From NCBI GenBank assembly GCA_038329845.1, contig JBBQNJ010000058.1:1-32823 (forward strand): a stretch of DNA of 32,823 bases, written 5' to 3'. The notes under the pieces are model-generated. The model ran no database searches. It saw nothing but the letters and a program-made list of their open reading frames with translations, and was not told the DNA's origin. The position numbers and the translations under genes were made by a program. Source of the stretch: JBBQNJ01 sp038329845. Lineage in GTDB: Bacteria > Planctomycetota > Phycisphaerae > Tepidisphaerales > Tepidisphaeraceae. This document shows, piece after piece, positions 7,573 through 15,041 of the stretch. The first letter of the stretch is position 1. The number at the start of each line of letters is the position of its first letter.

Positions 7573-7840
7573 GAGGCACGCAGGCACGCAGGCGCGTATG
7601 CACACGGGCGCACGGGCGCGTATGCACACGGGCGCACGGGCACACGGGCACACGGGCACGCGGGCACGGTGGTACGCAGGCACACGGTGGCACGCGGGCA
7701 CGGTGACATGTAGGCAGGTAGGCACACATTCGCGTATGCACGCGGCCACGCAGGCTCGTAGTCAATCCCCGAAAACGGAAAAGCGACGGCAGATGTCGCG
7801 CGTATGCACGCGGGCACGCGGGCACGCAGGCTCGCAGGGG
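7573..7840. repeat. Low-complexity GGGCACAC/GCGCGTATGCAC repeat tract
   Basis: Dense irregular repeats built from 8-10 base units of the type GGGCACAC, GGGCGCAC and GGCACGCAG. A 24-base unit starting GGCGCGTATGCACAC occurs twice in tandem (7591-7614, 7615-7638). Further GCGTATGCACGCGG copies occur near 7735 and 7800. Long alternating purine-pyrimidine runs are present. Open frames on both strands give only biased Ala/Arg/His/Thr or Cys/Pro/Val strings, so the tract is judged non-coding. Confidence 0.8.
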
Positions 7841-7841
7841 G

Positions 7842-7880
7842 ACGGGGACATCCAGAATATTCCCTCGGGACCGGCTCAGC
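7842..7880 (+). repeat. Dispersed repeat core, copy A
   Basis: The stretch GGGGACATC-C-AGAATA-TTCCCTCGGGA-N4-CTCAGC is matched in inverted orientation by 20356-20398, apart from a four-base indel and a few substitutions. It directly follows the GGCACG-rich tract. The rest of 7881-8011 shows nothing recognisable. Confidence 0.7.
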
Positions 7881-8011
7881 TTCGTCGGGATCGCTCCGGG
7901 AGTATTCAGGCCATCCGCTTCATCGCCGCGGCGGGATTTCTTCTTCGTCCCTTGGCGTCTTCGCGTTGAAAACTCTTCTCTCACCGATGATGTGGCCGCG
8001 GGATTCTGCGC

Positions 8012-9286
8012 TTACCGATCGAGTTCGGCGGCGATGACGTTGATGCTGCCGAGGACCGCAACCACGTCGCTGATCATGTGGCCTTCGATCAGCTTAGGGA
8101 ACACGGCATAATTGATGAAGCTGCATGGGCGAGTGCGCACTCGCCAGGGGACGTTGCCGCCGTCACTGACGATGTGGTAGCCCAGTTCGCCGTTGCCGCT
8201 TTCGATGCAGCCGTACACTTCGCCGCGCGGGGCGGTGAAGCCGCGGTTGGTCATGATCAGCTCGAAATGCTGAATCAGTCCTTCGATGCTGGAGTAGACC
8301 TGCTCCTTGGGCGGCAACACGTCCTTGCCTTCGGGGCTGACATTCACCGGCCCGGCGGGGATGCGGTCGATCAACTGGGAAATGATGTGTACGGACTGCT
8401 TCATCTCCGCCAGCCGCACCAGGTAGCGAGCGTAGACGTCGCCGGTGGTCATGACGGGCACTTTGAAATCGACCGCCGGTGAGCCTTGGCCATCCCAATT
8501 GTCGGCGTAGCAGAGATAGGGCTCGTCCTTGCGGATGTCGCGGCGGATGCCGGCCGAACGGCCCATGGGACCGCTGAGTCCCCAGGCGATCGCGTCCTCG
8601 CGGCTGATGGTGCCCACGCCGCGGGTGCGATCCACGAAGATGCGGTTCTTGTTCAGCAGTTTTTCGATGTCTCCAATCGCCCGGGGCATCGCTTCGTCGA
8701 TCAGCTTGTGAACCATGCGCTTAAACAGCGGCTCATCGGGCAGGTCCATGTTCAGCCCCCCTACCCGGGTCCAACTGTTGTGGAAGCGCTGGCCGCTCAT
8801 CAGCTCGACGATGTCGTAGATCAGTTCGCGCTCGTTAAATCCGTAGAGGAACGCGGTGAAGGCCCCGAGGTCCAGCCCGGCGGCGCCGACGCAGAGCAGG
8901 TGCGACTGGATGCGTCCGAGCTCGTTGGCCAAGGTGCGAAGTACTTTGCAGCGCGGAGTGAGTTGGATCCCCATCAGCCGCTCGGTGGCCAGGTGCCAGG
9001 CCAATTCGTTGTAGATCGGGGCCGAATAGTCCATTCGATCGACGATGGTGACGTACTGGTTGTAGTTCAGATGTTCGCCGAGCTTTTCGAAGCCGGAATG
9101 GAGATAGCCGATGTGGGGGGTACAGCGGATGACGCGTTCGCCGTCGAGTTCCAGGACGAGGCGCAAGGTGGTGTGGGTGGCGGGATGCTGAGGTCCGAAG
9201 TTGAGGGTCCAGCGGTTGTCGCTGATCCCGTCGCCATCGTCGTGGGGGAGCAGTTCGGGCTGGGCTGGGGCGAGGGTGTAGGGCAT
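8012..9286 (-). CDS. nuoD: NADH-quinone oxidoreductase subunit D (49-kDa subunit)
   Basis: A 424-residue protein of the usual NuoD length. It is part of the peripheral arm of complex I, lining the quinone pocket together with NuoB and coupling electron transfer to proton pumping. Conserved blocks are 'LNFGPQHPATHTTLRLVLEL' (29-48), 'RCTPHIGYLHSGFEKLGEH' (54-72), 'RMDYSAPIYNELAWHLATE', 'WTRVGGLNMDLP' and the C-terminal 'CIESGNGELGYHIVSDGG', 'RVRTRPCSFINYAVFPKLI' and 'DVVAVLGSINVIAAELDR'. AGAAGG lies six bases before ATG 9286. No other nuo gene is in the window, so it stands alone or is separated from the main cluster. It diverges from parB. Confidence 0.96.
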   Translation of the reverse strand: MPYTLAPAQPELLPHDDGDGISDNRWTLNFGPQHPATHTTLRLVLELDGERVIRCTPHIGYLHSGFEKLGEHLNYNQYVTIVDRMDYSAPIYNELAWHLATERLMGIQLTPRCKVLRTLANELGRIQSHLLCVGAAGLDLGAFTAFLYGFNERELIYDIVELMSGQRFHNSWTRVGGLNMDLPDEPLFKRMVHKLIDEAMPRAIGDIEKLLNKNRIFVDRTRGVGTISREDAIAWGLSGPMGRSAGIRRDIRKDEPYLCYADNWDGQGSPAVDFKVPVMTTGDVYARYLVRLAEMKQSVHIISQLIDRIPAGPVNVSPEGKDVLPPKEQVYSSIEGLIQHFELIMTNRGFTAPRGEVYGCIESGNGELGYHIVSDGGNVPWRVRTRPCSFINYAVFPKLIEGHMISDVVAVLGSINVIAAELDR

Positions 9287-9408
9287 GGAGAACCTTCTGT
9301 CGCAGGGATAGAAACCATTTCGCCGGTGGAGGGCGGCGTCCGTGGTGGGGCATTATAGCGGTGGCATGGCGGGGTTCCAGGGATCGAGTGGTGGAAGTAG
9401 GGCTCAAT

Positions 9409-9430
9409 AATTGTTTAATTAAAAACAATT
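9409..9430. promoter_or_regulatory. AT-rich inverted repeat in the nuoD/parB intergenic region
   Basis: AATTGTTT and AAACAATT arms of eight bases around a six-base AATTAA centre, in an AT-rich island within high-GC DNA. It lies between the divergent nuoD and parB starts, so it probably belongs to a promoter or operator. No factor can be named. Confidence 0.45.
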
Positions 9431-9477
9431 GTTTTTGTTGGCGATCTATTTTGTATTCGTGGTCGTGAGATGATAAC

Positions 9478-9491
9478 GTTCCACGTGGAAC
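9478..9491. other. parS-like centromere site 1 (14-bp palindrome)
   Basis: GTTCCACGTGGAAC, a perfect palindrome 46 bases upstream of parB. It matches the ParB-binding consensus (GTTtCACGTGaAAC type; the GTTCCACGTGGAAC variant is used by Pseudomonas chromosomes). The following bases ATCAGC are shared with site 2. Confidence 0.88.
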
Positions 9492-9537
9492 ATCAGCCGG
9501 TGTCTGATCTGTAGGTCTTTTAGTAGAGGTTTGCCGT

Positions 9538-10800
9538 ATGTCGAAAGCAAAGAATCGTCCTCGGTTGGGACGCGGGTTGAGCAGCTTGATTTCGTCGCAT
9601 GACGAGGCGTCGGATCTCCGGCCCGAAGCGACGTCAGCCCAGGGGACGCCACCCGAGGGGACATCACAGGAGGGCACATCGCACGAGAGGGTATCGCACG
9701 AGGAAAAATCTGTCGAGAGGACAGCGCTCGACGGGACATCGCTCAAGCGGACATCACTCGAGAGGACATCGTCCCTCGGGCTAACGTCCGATTCCGAGGT
9801 TTCGGCGGAACGAGGGGGAGGTGGTCCGCCGAGTCCCGGGGCGCCGGAAACAGAGCCGCCCGCTCGCCTTGCGGACGCGAGGGACGAAAATCCGAGTGAA
9901 AGGGCAGGCCCGACTCTTGGTCGGGATTTCCCGGGTGCCTCGGGGATGGAGCGAACCGAAGGCGCTGATGCCCCCCCGGCGGGGCGGGCGGGCAGCCCGA
10001 TCGACATCGCCATTGATTCGATCCGGCCGAATCCACACCAGCCGAGGCGCCAGATCAACGAAAATGCGTTGATGGAACTGGCGTCCACCCTGCGGACGAC
10101 TGGATTGATTCAGCCGATCGTGGTGCGCGCGGGCGGCGAGGATGGGGAATATGAGCTGATCGCCGGCGAACGGCGTTGGCTGGCGGCGAAGCTGGCGGGG
10201 TTAACGCACCTGCCGGCGATTATCCGCGATGTCGATGAGCGTGCCCAAGCGGAAATGGCGCTGATTGAGAACATCCAGCGGGAAGACCTCAACCCCATCG
10301 ATCGGGCGGTTGCGTATCGCACATTGCAGGAACACCTGGGGATCACGCAGGCGGTGCTGGCCGAGCGGCTGGGAGAGGAGCGGTCGAGTATCGCCAACTT
10401 TCTGAGACTGCTGGAGCTCGCCGAGCCAGTGCGGATCCTTGTGCGGGACAGGAAGCTGTCGATGGGACATGCTAAGTTGCTGGCGGGGGTAGAGGATTCC
10501 TTACAGCAGGAGGGGCTTGCGGAGTTGGTGGTGGGGCAGGAATTGTCGGTCCGCAACCTCGAACGGATGCTTGCGGGCGATCTTCCCCCAGTCGCTCCGC
10601 CCGCTCGGGCATCGGCGTCGGCGTCGGCGTCGCCGTCGGCACATCTGCAAGACCTGGAGAAGTCATTGACTCGCCAGCTAGGCCTGCGGGTCCAGGTCCG
10701 AGCGGGCGCGAAAAAGGGACGAGGGAAGATGATCCTGCATTACGGATCGCTCGATCAGTTCGATCAACTGCTCGAGCGGCTCGGCATCACGTCGGAATAG
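9538..10800 (+). CDS. parB: ParB/Spo0J chromosome-partitioning CTPase
   Basis: A 420-residue ParB that binds parS, clamps and slides on DNA with CTP, and helps separate origins with ParA and SMC. The N-terminal ParA-stimulating tail 'PRLGRGLSSLIS' is at residues 8-19. A low-complexity linker of about 130 residues follows, including nine pentapeptide units (9640-9774). The ParB/CTPase domain begins near 153 ('IDIAIDSIRPNPHQPRRQI'), with 'LIQPIVVR' and the C-box at 210-218 reading GERRWLAAK, where the usual Arg at the sixth position is Leu215. Then come 'ALIENIQREDLNPIDRA' and the helix-turn-helix 'LGITQAVLAERLGEERSSIA'. An Ala/Ser linker and a C-terminal dimerisation domain end the protein. 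AGAGG precedes ATG 9538. Typical ParBs have 280-300 residues. Two parS sites flank the gene; parA is not in the window. Confidence 0.95.
   Translation: MSKAKNRPRLGRGLSSLISSHDEASDLRPEATSAQGTPPEGTSQEGTSHERVSHEEKSVERTALDGTSLKRTSLERTSSLGLTSDSEVSAERGGGGPPSPGAPETEPPARLADARDENPSERAGPTLGRDFPGASGMERTEGADAPPAGRAGSPIDIAIDSIRPNPHQPRRQINENALMELASTLRTTGLIQPIVVRAGGEDGEYELIAGERRWLAAKLAGLTHLPAIIRDVDERAQAEMALIENIQREDLNPIDRAVAYRTLQEHLGITQAVLAERLGEERSSIANFLRLLELAEPVRILVRDRKLSMGHAKLLAGVEDSLQQEGLAELVVGQELSVRNLERMLAGDLPPVAPPARASASASASPSAHLQDLEKSLTRQLGLRVQVRAGAKKGRGKMILHYGSLDQFDQLLERLGITSE
9640..9774 (+). repeat. 15-bp minisatellite inside parB (nine pentapeptide units)
   Basis: Nine in-frame 15-base units encode QGTPP, EGTSQ, EGTSH, ERVSH, EEKSV, ERTAL, DGTSL, KRTSL and ERTSS (residues 35-79). 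The nucleotide consensus is close to GAGAGGACATCGCTC. Units differ at several positions, so the array is not a recent slippage product. It lengthens the linker between the ParA-contact tail and the CTPase domain. Confidence 0.9.
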
Positions 10801-10826
10801 TCGGCGCCGGACGAAGCAGCAATCCG

Positions 10827-10843
10827 ATCCGGATGCACCGGAT
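10827..10843 (+). terminator. Weak hairpin after parB
   Basis: ATCCGG-ATGCA-CCGGAT, a perfect six-base stem 26 bases after the parB stop, without a T-run. It may be a weak terminator or mRNA 3' end. Confidence 0.35.
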
Positions 10844-10903
10844 TCTCAGGGCAGGGATTCACTCTCGGTATACGCTGCGCCAGGCTTGATCCAGTCCCGC
10901 TTT

Positions 10904-10966
10904 GTAAATCCGATTCATCCCGTCCATCCTGAGTATCCCGTTCATCCTATTCATCCTGTAAATCCC
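10904..10966. repeat. Seven-unit 9-bp tandem repeat (consensus RTTCATCCY)
   Basis: Seven consecutive nonamers: gtaaatccg, attcatccc, gtccatcct, gagtatccc, gttcatcct, attcatcct, gtaaatccc. The array lies between parB and the second parS. It is non-coding. Confidence 0.85.
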
Positions 10967-11034
10967 GGCTCTTCCAAACTTCGGAACTACCGCTGCTTCC
11001 CTGAACGCAGGTGCGACTGGAGTGACAACAACGA

Positions 11035-11052
11035 ATGTTCCACGTGGAACAT
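11035..11052. other. parS-like centromere site 2 (18-bp palindrome)
   Basis: ATGTTCCACGTGGAACAT is a perfect 18-base palindrome containing the 16-base parS core. It is 235 bases after parB and 12 bases past the stop of the convergent hydrolase gene. Together with site 1 it brackets parB. Confidence 0.9.
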
Positions 11053-11063
11053 CAGCGCACACA

Positions 11064-11882
11064 TTACGGTGTGTCAGTCTTCGCAGGGAGGTTGGAAGGA
11101 CGGGTGGCGGCTTGGCTTGTCGCCACTGGCAGACGGCCGGCTGTCAGCAGGGGATGAAGGACGGCGGACGCGAACGCCTTGTTCATGGCACCCACATGAT
11201 CGCCTGCATTCCCATACTGCCTCCACCAGCCTGGATCATAGGGGATCTGCACCAGCTTCTCATAGGCGGCCCGATCGCCGCTCGGAGGCCTTATGAAACC
11301 CAACTTACCCGCGGCGTCGGTCTTCACGCGGTCCATGGTGCCCAGGGAGCGTGTGCCGGCGCCAAGGACAAAAATGTCGTGTTCGCTGTTGATGGCGTAG
11401 ACGCGATGGCGAACGTGTGCGAGCGCTTTGGACAGATCGTACGTCGGCGAGAGTGCCGTGGCGATCAGCAGGACCGAATCGACGTGGACGCTGGGCGGAA
11501 GGCGTTCGAGCGTCCAGACTGCGATCGCGGTCCCGCCGGAATGCGCGGTGAGATACACCGGGCGATCGGGCGATCGCCTGATTCGTGCCGCCAGGTCATC
11601 GGCGAGGCGTTGGGAAAGGCGAAGATTCCGCCGAAGGTTTTGCAGCGCGGGAAGTCCCGGGTCGGGCTGGGTCCAGTCATAGAGCCGGTACTCGGCCTCC
11701 AGCCCCCCCGCCTTCATACCCGCCAGGAAGGTCTGGTCGCAAAGTCGGGTGCCACCGACGCCGGGCAGATGGAGCAGGTAAGGGAGTCGGACAGGGGGTT
11801 CGGCGGCGTCGGACAGGGTGGCAGACAGGGTCAGAACCACCATAATCGCCAGGAAATACGCGACTTTAACTGTCTGACACAT
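11064..11882 (-). CDS. Exported alpha/beta-hydrolase-like protein
   Basis: A 272-residue protein with an N-terminal signal peptide (hydrophobic 7-26, 'VAYFLAIMVVLTLSATLSDA', cleavage probably after AEP or DAA). It then shows a hydrolase-like layout: 'LHLPGVGGTRLCDQTFLAGM' resembles an oxyanion-loop region, and 'PVYLTAHSGGTAIAVW' is a nucleophile elbow with Ser115. Later 'INSEHDIFVLG' and 'NAGDHVGAMN' could supply the acid and His. Esterase or lipase-type activity is plausible; the substrate is unknown. It starts nine bases after the 1001-residue secreted protein, so the two are probably cotranscribed. The C-terminus is a Pro/Ala/Thr-rich tail. Confidence 0.75.
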   Translation of the reverse strand: MCQTVKVAYFLAIMVVLTLSATLSDAAEPPVRLPYLLHLPGVGGTRLCDQTFLAGMKAGGLEAEYRLYDWTQPDPGLPALQNLRRNLRLSQRLADDLAARIRRSPDRPVYLTAHSGGTAIAVWTLERLPPSVHVDSVLLIATALSPTYDLSKALAHVRHRVYAINSEHDIFVLGAGTRSLGTMDRVKTDAAGKLGFIRPPSGDRAAYEKLVQIPYDPGWWRQYGNAGDHVGAMNKAFASAVLHPLLTAGRLPVATSQAATRPSNLPAKTDTP

Positions 11883-11891
11883 GGCGTGGCT

Positions 11892-14800
11892 CTATCGTGC
11901 GATCACCGGGCGTTGGCTGTCGGGGGATGGCTCGGCCAGTGCCGCCGCCGGTCGCAGGTTCGCCCATCGCAGTCGCGCTGCGGGAGCCAACCCATCCAGC
12001 CGGCTTCCGAGGCGCATCCGCAGCGCCCACAACGCCGCCGGATCGACCCGATCATAGGCCATTCGACCGGCATCATCCTCGCTCGTTTTCGAGAACCGGC
12101 CGGACAGCGGCAAGGCATGTAGGACGGTGGCTTGGACTTGCCATCTCGGCGCGCCCAGGGTCTGCTGTAGGATCGTGAGGTACTCCACATCTTGCTGTCC
12201 TCGCCGATACGCTTTGAGACGCACGCTCGGCAGCACGTCCGACGTGTCCGACATGTCTGACGGGCGCGGATAGAACAGCGATAATTCGTCGGCGTTCGAC
12301 CAGGAGGCTTGTCTGCCGACCGTCTGCCATGGCAGCACGCCATCGGCACCGAGAGACCAGGCGTCGAGGCACCATGCCGCCGGCTGAACGTTCGACTGTT
12401 CGATCGGGTTGGACGAGCCATAATTCAGAATGAGCTGGGGGTAGTATCGCTGGCGGTCCGCGATCATCCTGGCGTAGGGGCGCATGGCCCCGCCAACGAC
12501 GTTCACGCCCATTACGCCGTCGAGCAGATCGCGTTGCCACTGTGGCCGGCTGATGTCGCAGCGGAACAGAAGGTTGGGCGGCGGGTCGTTGTCGATCCTC
12601 TGCAAGGGGGTAGGTCGGCTCCTCTGGCCTTCCGCACGATCCTCTGGGGCCTGCCGTCCCTCCTCTGGCTGTGACAGCCGTATACCGGAGGCCGCTGCCA
12701 CCGCACGATGGCCCGTCAAATGTCCGTCATCGCCCTGCGGCAGCCGGGGGCTGGCCGCGGCGGCGACGCCGGCATTAAACGCCTGGCCATACCACCGCAA
12801 GGCCCAAAAGTCCTGGGTATTGACTGGCTCGTCAAAGACCCAGGGAGCCGACGACTTTTTCCATGAGTCGCCCTTATGGTAGACCTTGTTGTTAAGGTAG
12901 AACTCGGCCAAAGTTCGATTCCAGCTTTTTTGGGCAAAGTGCTTTGCGAAGGCTTCACCGGCGAGAGTCAGGTCACGTGAATACGACGGTTTGAATGCAT
13001 GATCGGCCCAATAGCCGCCGGTAAAATTAGCCTCGAGTGGCACCGGCCAATTTTCGTTTAATGGTAAATAAAATGTCTCCACCGGAACCGGGCCGCGCGG
13101 TAGATCGGCGAATAGCGAGCCATCGAGGAGCGGGCCGAATCGCCGATCGTAGGCCGAAAAGTCGAAATCCCGCCCGTTCCATGCCGGGCCGCAGCCGTCG
13201 TGGACTTGGCCGCGCCAGTTGTAACCCAAGCGATTGAGGCAGGTTCGATGTTCCTGGGCCAGGCGGTAATAGGCGCGCTCGACAGGGGGATCGGGTAGCG
13301 AGTAGCAGTTCATCTCCGGGATGAACGAGAGAATATCGGGCAACTCGAATCGCCAGATCCGAAGTTCGACGGGGATGCTCAACGTCTGTTCGCCTACGGC
13401 GATGCGCAACGTCCCCCGGCGAACTCCCGTCGCGGCGCGGTGGGGGACGTAAATCTCGGCGAGGACGGCGGTGCGGGTCTGGCCGGGGATTTTCTCATCG
13501 GTCGCGGGCAGGCCAAGCGGTCCGGTGAGCGGGACAAGCGGATCGGGCAGGGGGCCATCCTTGGTGGCGACATGGCGGAAGCGGTGCAGCTTTACCCGGA
13601 GGCTGGCATCGTCGAAGGAGAGATCAACGACAATTCTTGGGGCGACTCCCGCGAGAATCACCTGAAAATCGACGAATTCATTGGCGGCGGCGGCCAACCG
13701 GATGCGCCGGGACGCAGCCGAGAAGAGATGATTCGACGCGAGGTACTCGGGCGGGTGGGCGGGAATGCAGTTGCCGGTCACGGGGTGGACCTTGTCCAAG
13801 GCGTCGATGATGGCGACCGACACGCCGGCGACGGTCGGCAGCGGGGCTGGGGCGGGGGCCGGAGGATCGTTCAGGACGGGCAACTCGACGGCGGGCGGGA
13901 GATTCGAGGCGGCGACGGTGATCATCGCCGGGGCCGAGGCGTTTCCCGCCCCATCGACGGCACTGATGGCGAGTGCGACCGCAGCGCCCGGTTGGATGGC
14001 CATATCACGCAGATGAAACTCGACCGGTGTTCCCGATGTCGCGGGCCGAGGCACGAGGTATTGCGGGACGGGCTTGCCGTTAGCGGTGATAAGAAAGCCG
14101 GCGATTCCCGCCGGTCCGTTGTCGGGCGGGGTCATCCACGAGACTCGCGCCTCGCCGGGCGGGAGACGGTCGGCCAGGACGGCGAGCGCGGACGGCGGCA
14201 GGGGGGCGATGCGATCCGGCTCGCCGAGGGTCACGGTCAGATACGGCGCGACACGGCGGTTCTGGTCGCGGCTGTAATGAAAGCGGTTGAGCAGCAGCTT
14301 ATAGGTGAAATGATCCCCGTCGCGCTGATATTCCGAGCCGACATCGTCGATCAGCGCCAATCCGTGACTGATCCCCGCGACGCGAGCGCCGAGGACCGCC
14401 GGGGCGATTGCCAGGGTCTGCCAGCCGTCGGCGTCGGGCGCGGTGGCGTCGGCGAAGCCCCAGACGGTTCCGCCTTCGCCGGCGATGACGGCTGTGATGT
14501 CGCTGCCGGGCCAGGCCCACGGGCGTTTGGACTGCTCGGCGAAATTGAACGAGACGGATCCCGGCTGCACCGCATAGCCGTTGCCGGTTCCTTCGACCCA
14601 CTGCGTGGCGATGCTCGAGACGGTCGCGCGGCGAAGGAAGTCCTTCGACGCCGAATTCAGATGCAGAGTTGCGGCGCGGATCACTCTGCCGCGCAGGGGG
14701 CTTGGATCGAAATCAAGCAGGGAAAGTTCCTGGATTCCCTTGGTTTTTAGCCGGGTCGCCGCGCCGTTGTTGCCATCGCGCTCGGCGCCGACAGCGCTGA

Positions 14801-14897
14801 CCCAGGCATCGCGTATGATGTCCAGACGGATGGATTGTTCGGCCTGAACGATCGCGCAAGTGAGTCCGAGCAACACGGTGATGCCAAGTCGGAGCAT
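11892..14897 (-). CDS. Large secreted DUF4091-like protein with N-terminal DNRLRE-type and FnIII-like domains
   Basis: A 1001-residue exported protein with a signal peptide (1-19, 'MLRLGITVLLGLTCAIVQA'). A first module at about 20-205 resembles the DNRLRE/disaggregatase-related beta domain ('RDAWVSAVGAERDGNNGAAT', 'TQWVEGTGNGYAV'). A fibronectin-type-III-like segment follows at about 210-335 ('PPSALAVLADRLPPGEARVS'), then a Pro-Ala linker. From about 380 the sequence resembles DUF4091-containing putative glycoside hydrolases: 'ANEFVDFQVIL', a beta-sandwich, then a TIM-barrel-like part with 'FIPEMNCYSLP', 'LNRLGYNWRGQVHDG', 'NENWPVP' and 'FRCDISRPQWQRDLLDG', ending in 'LKAYRRGQQDVEYLTIL'. Residues about 714-773 are a low-complexity in-frame insertion. 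Likely acts on polysaccharide outside the cell; no activity can be assigned. Confidence 0.82.
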   Translation of the reverse strand: MLRLGITVLLGLTCAIVQAEQSIRLDIIRDAWVSAVGAERDGNNGAATRLKTKGIQELSLLDFDPSPLRGRVIRAATLHLNSASKDFLRRATVSSIATQWVEGTGNGYAVQPGSVSFNFAEQSKRPWAWPGSDITAVIAGEGGTVWGFADATAPDADGWQTLAIAPAVLGARVAGISHGLALIDDVGSEYQRDGDHFTYKLLLNRFHYSRDQNRRVAPYLTVTLGEPDRIAPLPPSALAVLADRLPPGEARVSWMTPPDNGPAGIAGFLITANGKPVPQYLVPRPATSGTPVEFHLRDMAIQPGAAVALAISAVDGAGNASAPAMITVAASNLPPAVELPVLNDPPAPAPAPLPTVAGVSVAIIDALDKVHPVTGNCIPAHPPEYLASNHLFSAASRRIRLAAAANEFVDFQVILAGVAPRIVVDLSFDDASLRVKLHRFRHVATKDGPLPDPLVPLTGPLGLPATDEKIPGQTRTAVLAEIYVPHRAATGVRRGTLRIAVGEQTLSIPVELRIWRFELPDILSFIPEMNCYSLPDPPVERAYYRLAQEHRTCLNRLGYNWRGQVHDGCGPAWNGRDFDFSAYDRRFGPLLDGSLFADLPRGPVPVETFYLPLNENWPVPLEANFTGGYWADHAFKPSYSRDLTLAGEAFAKHFAQKSWNRTLAEFYLNNKVYHKGDSWKKSSAPWVFDEPVNTQDFWALRWYGQAFNAGVAAAASPRLPQGDDGHLTGHRAVAAASGIRLSQPEEGRQAPEDRAEGQRSRPTPLQRIDNDPPPNLLFRCDISRPQWQRDLLDGVMGVNVVGGAMRPYARMIADRQRYYPQLILNYGSSNPIEQSNVQPAAWCLDAWSLGADGVLPWQTVGRQASWSNADELSLFYPRPSDMSDTSDVLPSVRLKAYRRGQQDVEYLTILQQTLGAPRWQVQATVLHALPLSGRFSKTSEDDAGRMAYDRVDPAALWALRMRLGSRLDGLAPAARLRWANLRPAAALAEPSPDSQRPVIAR

Positions 14898-15041
14898 GAC
14901 ATCATCATACTACGAACGATGGGCCGGAAAGTCGCAATGGTGGAAATCCCAGAGGCCCTTGCGCGGCTGCGGGGCGGTTGGCGCCGCACGTCGCGGCAGG
15001 GGAACATCGTGCAGGCACCTGCGCCGACGCCGAGCCGCATC

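Noticed and set aside
7499..7984. Open frames of 115-161 codons on both strands through the repeat tract
   Set aside because: Translations are simple Cys/Pro/Val/Ala or Arg/Gly/His/Thr strings produced by the DNA repeat; no domain, no good ribosome-binding site.
8486..9358. Long plus-strand frame opposite nuoD
   Set aside because: It is the antisense shadow of a confidently identified gene in GC-rich DNA and has no recognisable motif.
12971..12980. GGTCACGTGA as a third parS site
   Set aside because: Only the central CACGTG part fits; the outer bases do not, and it lies inside a coding region.
13440..14750. 436-codon plus-strand frame opposite the DUF4091-like gene
   Set aside because: Gly/Arg/Asp-rich shadow of the real gene; no signal peptide, no motif, no supporting neighbours.
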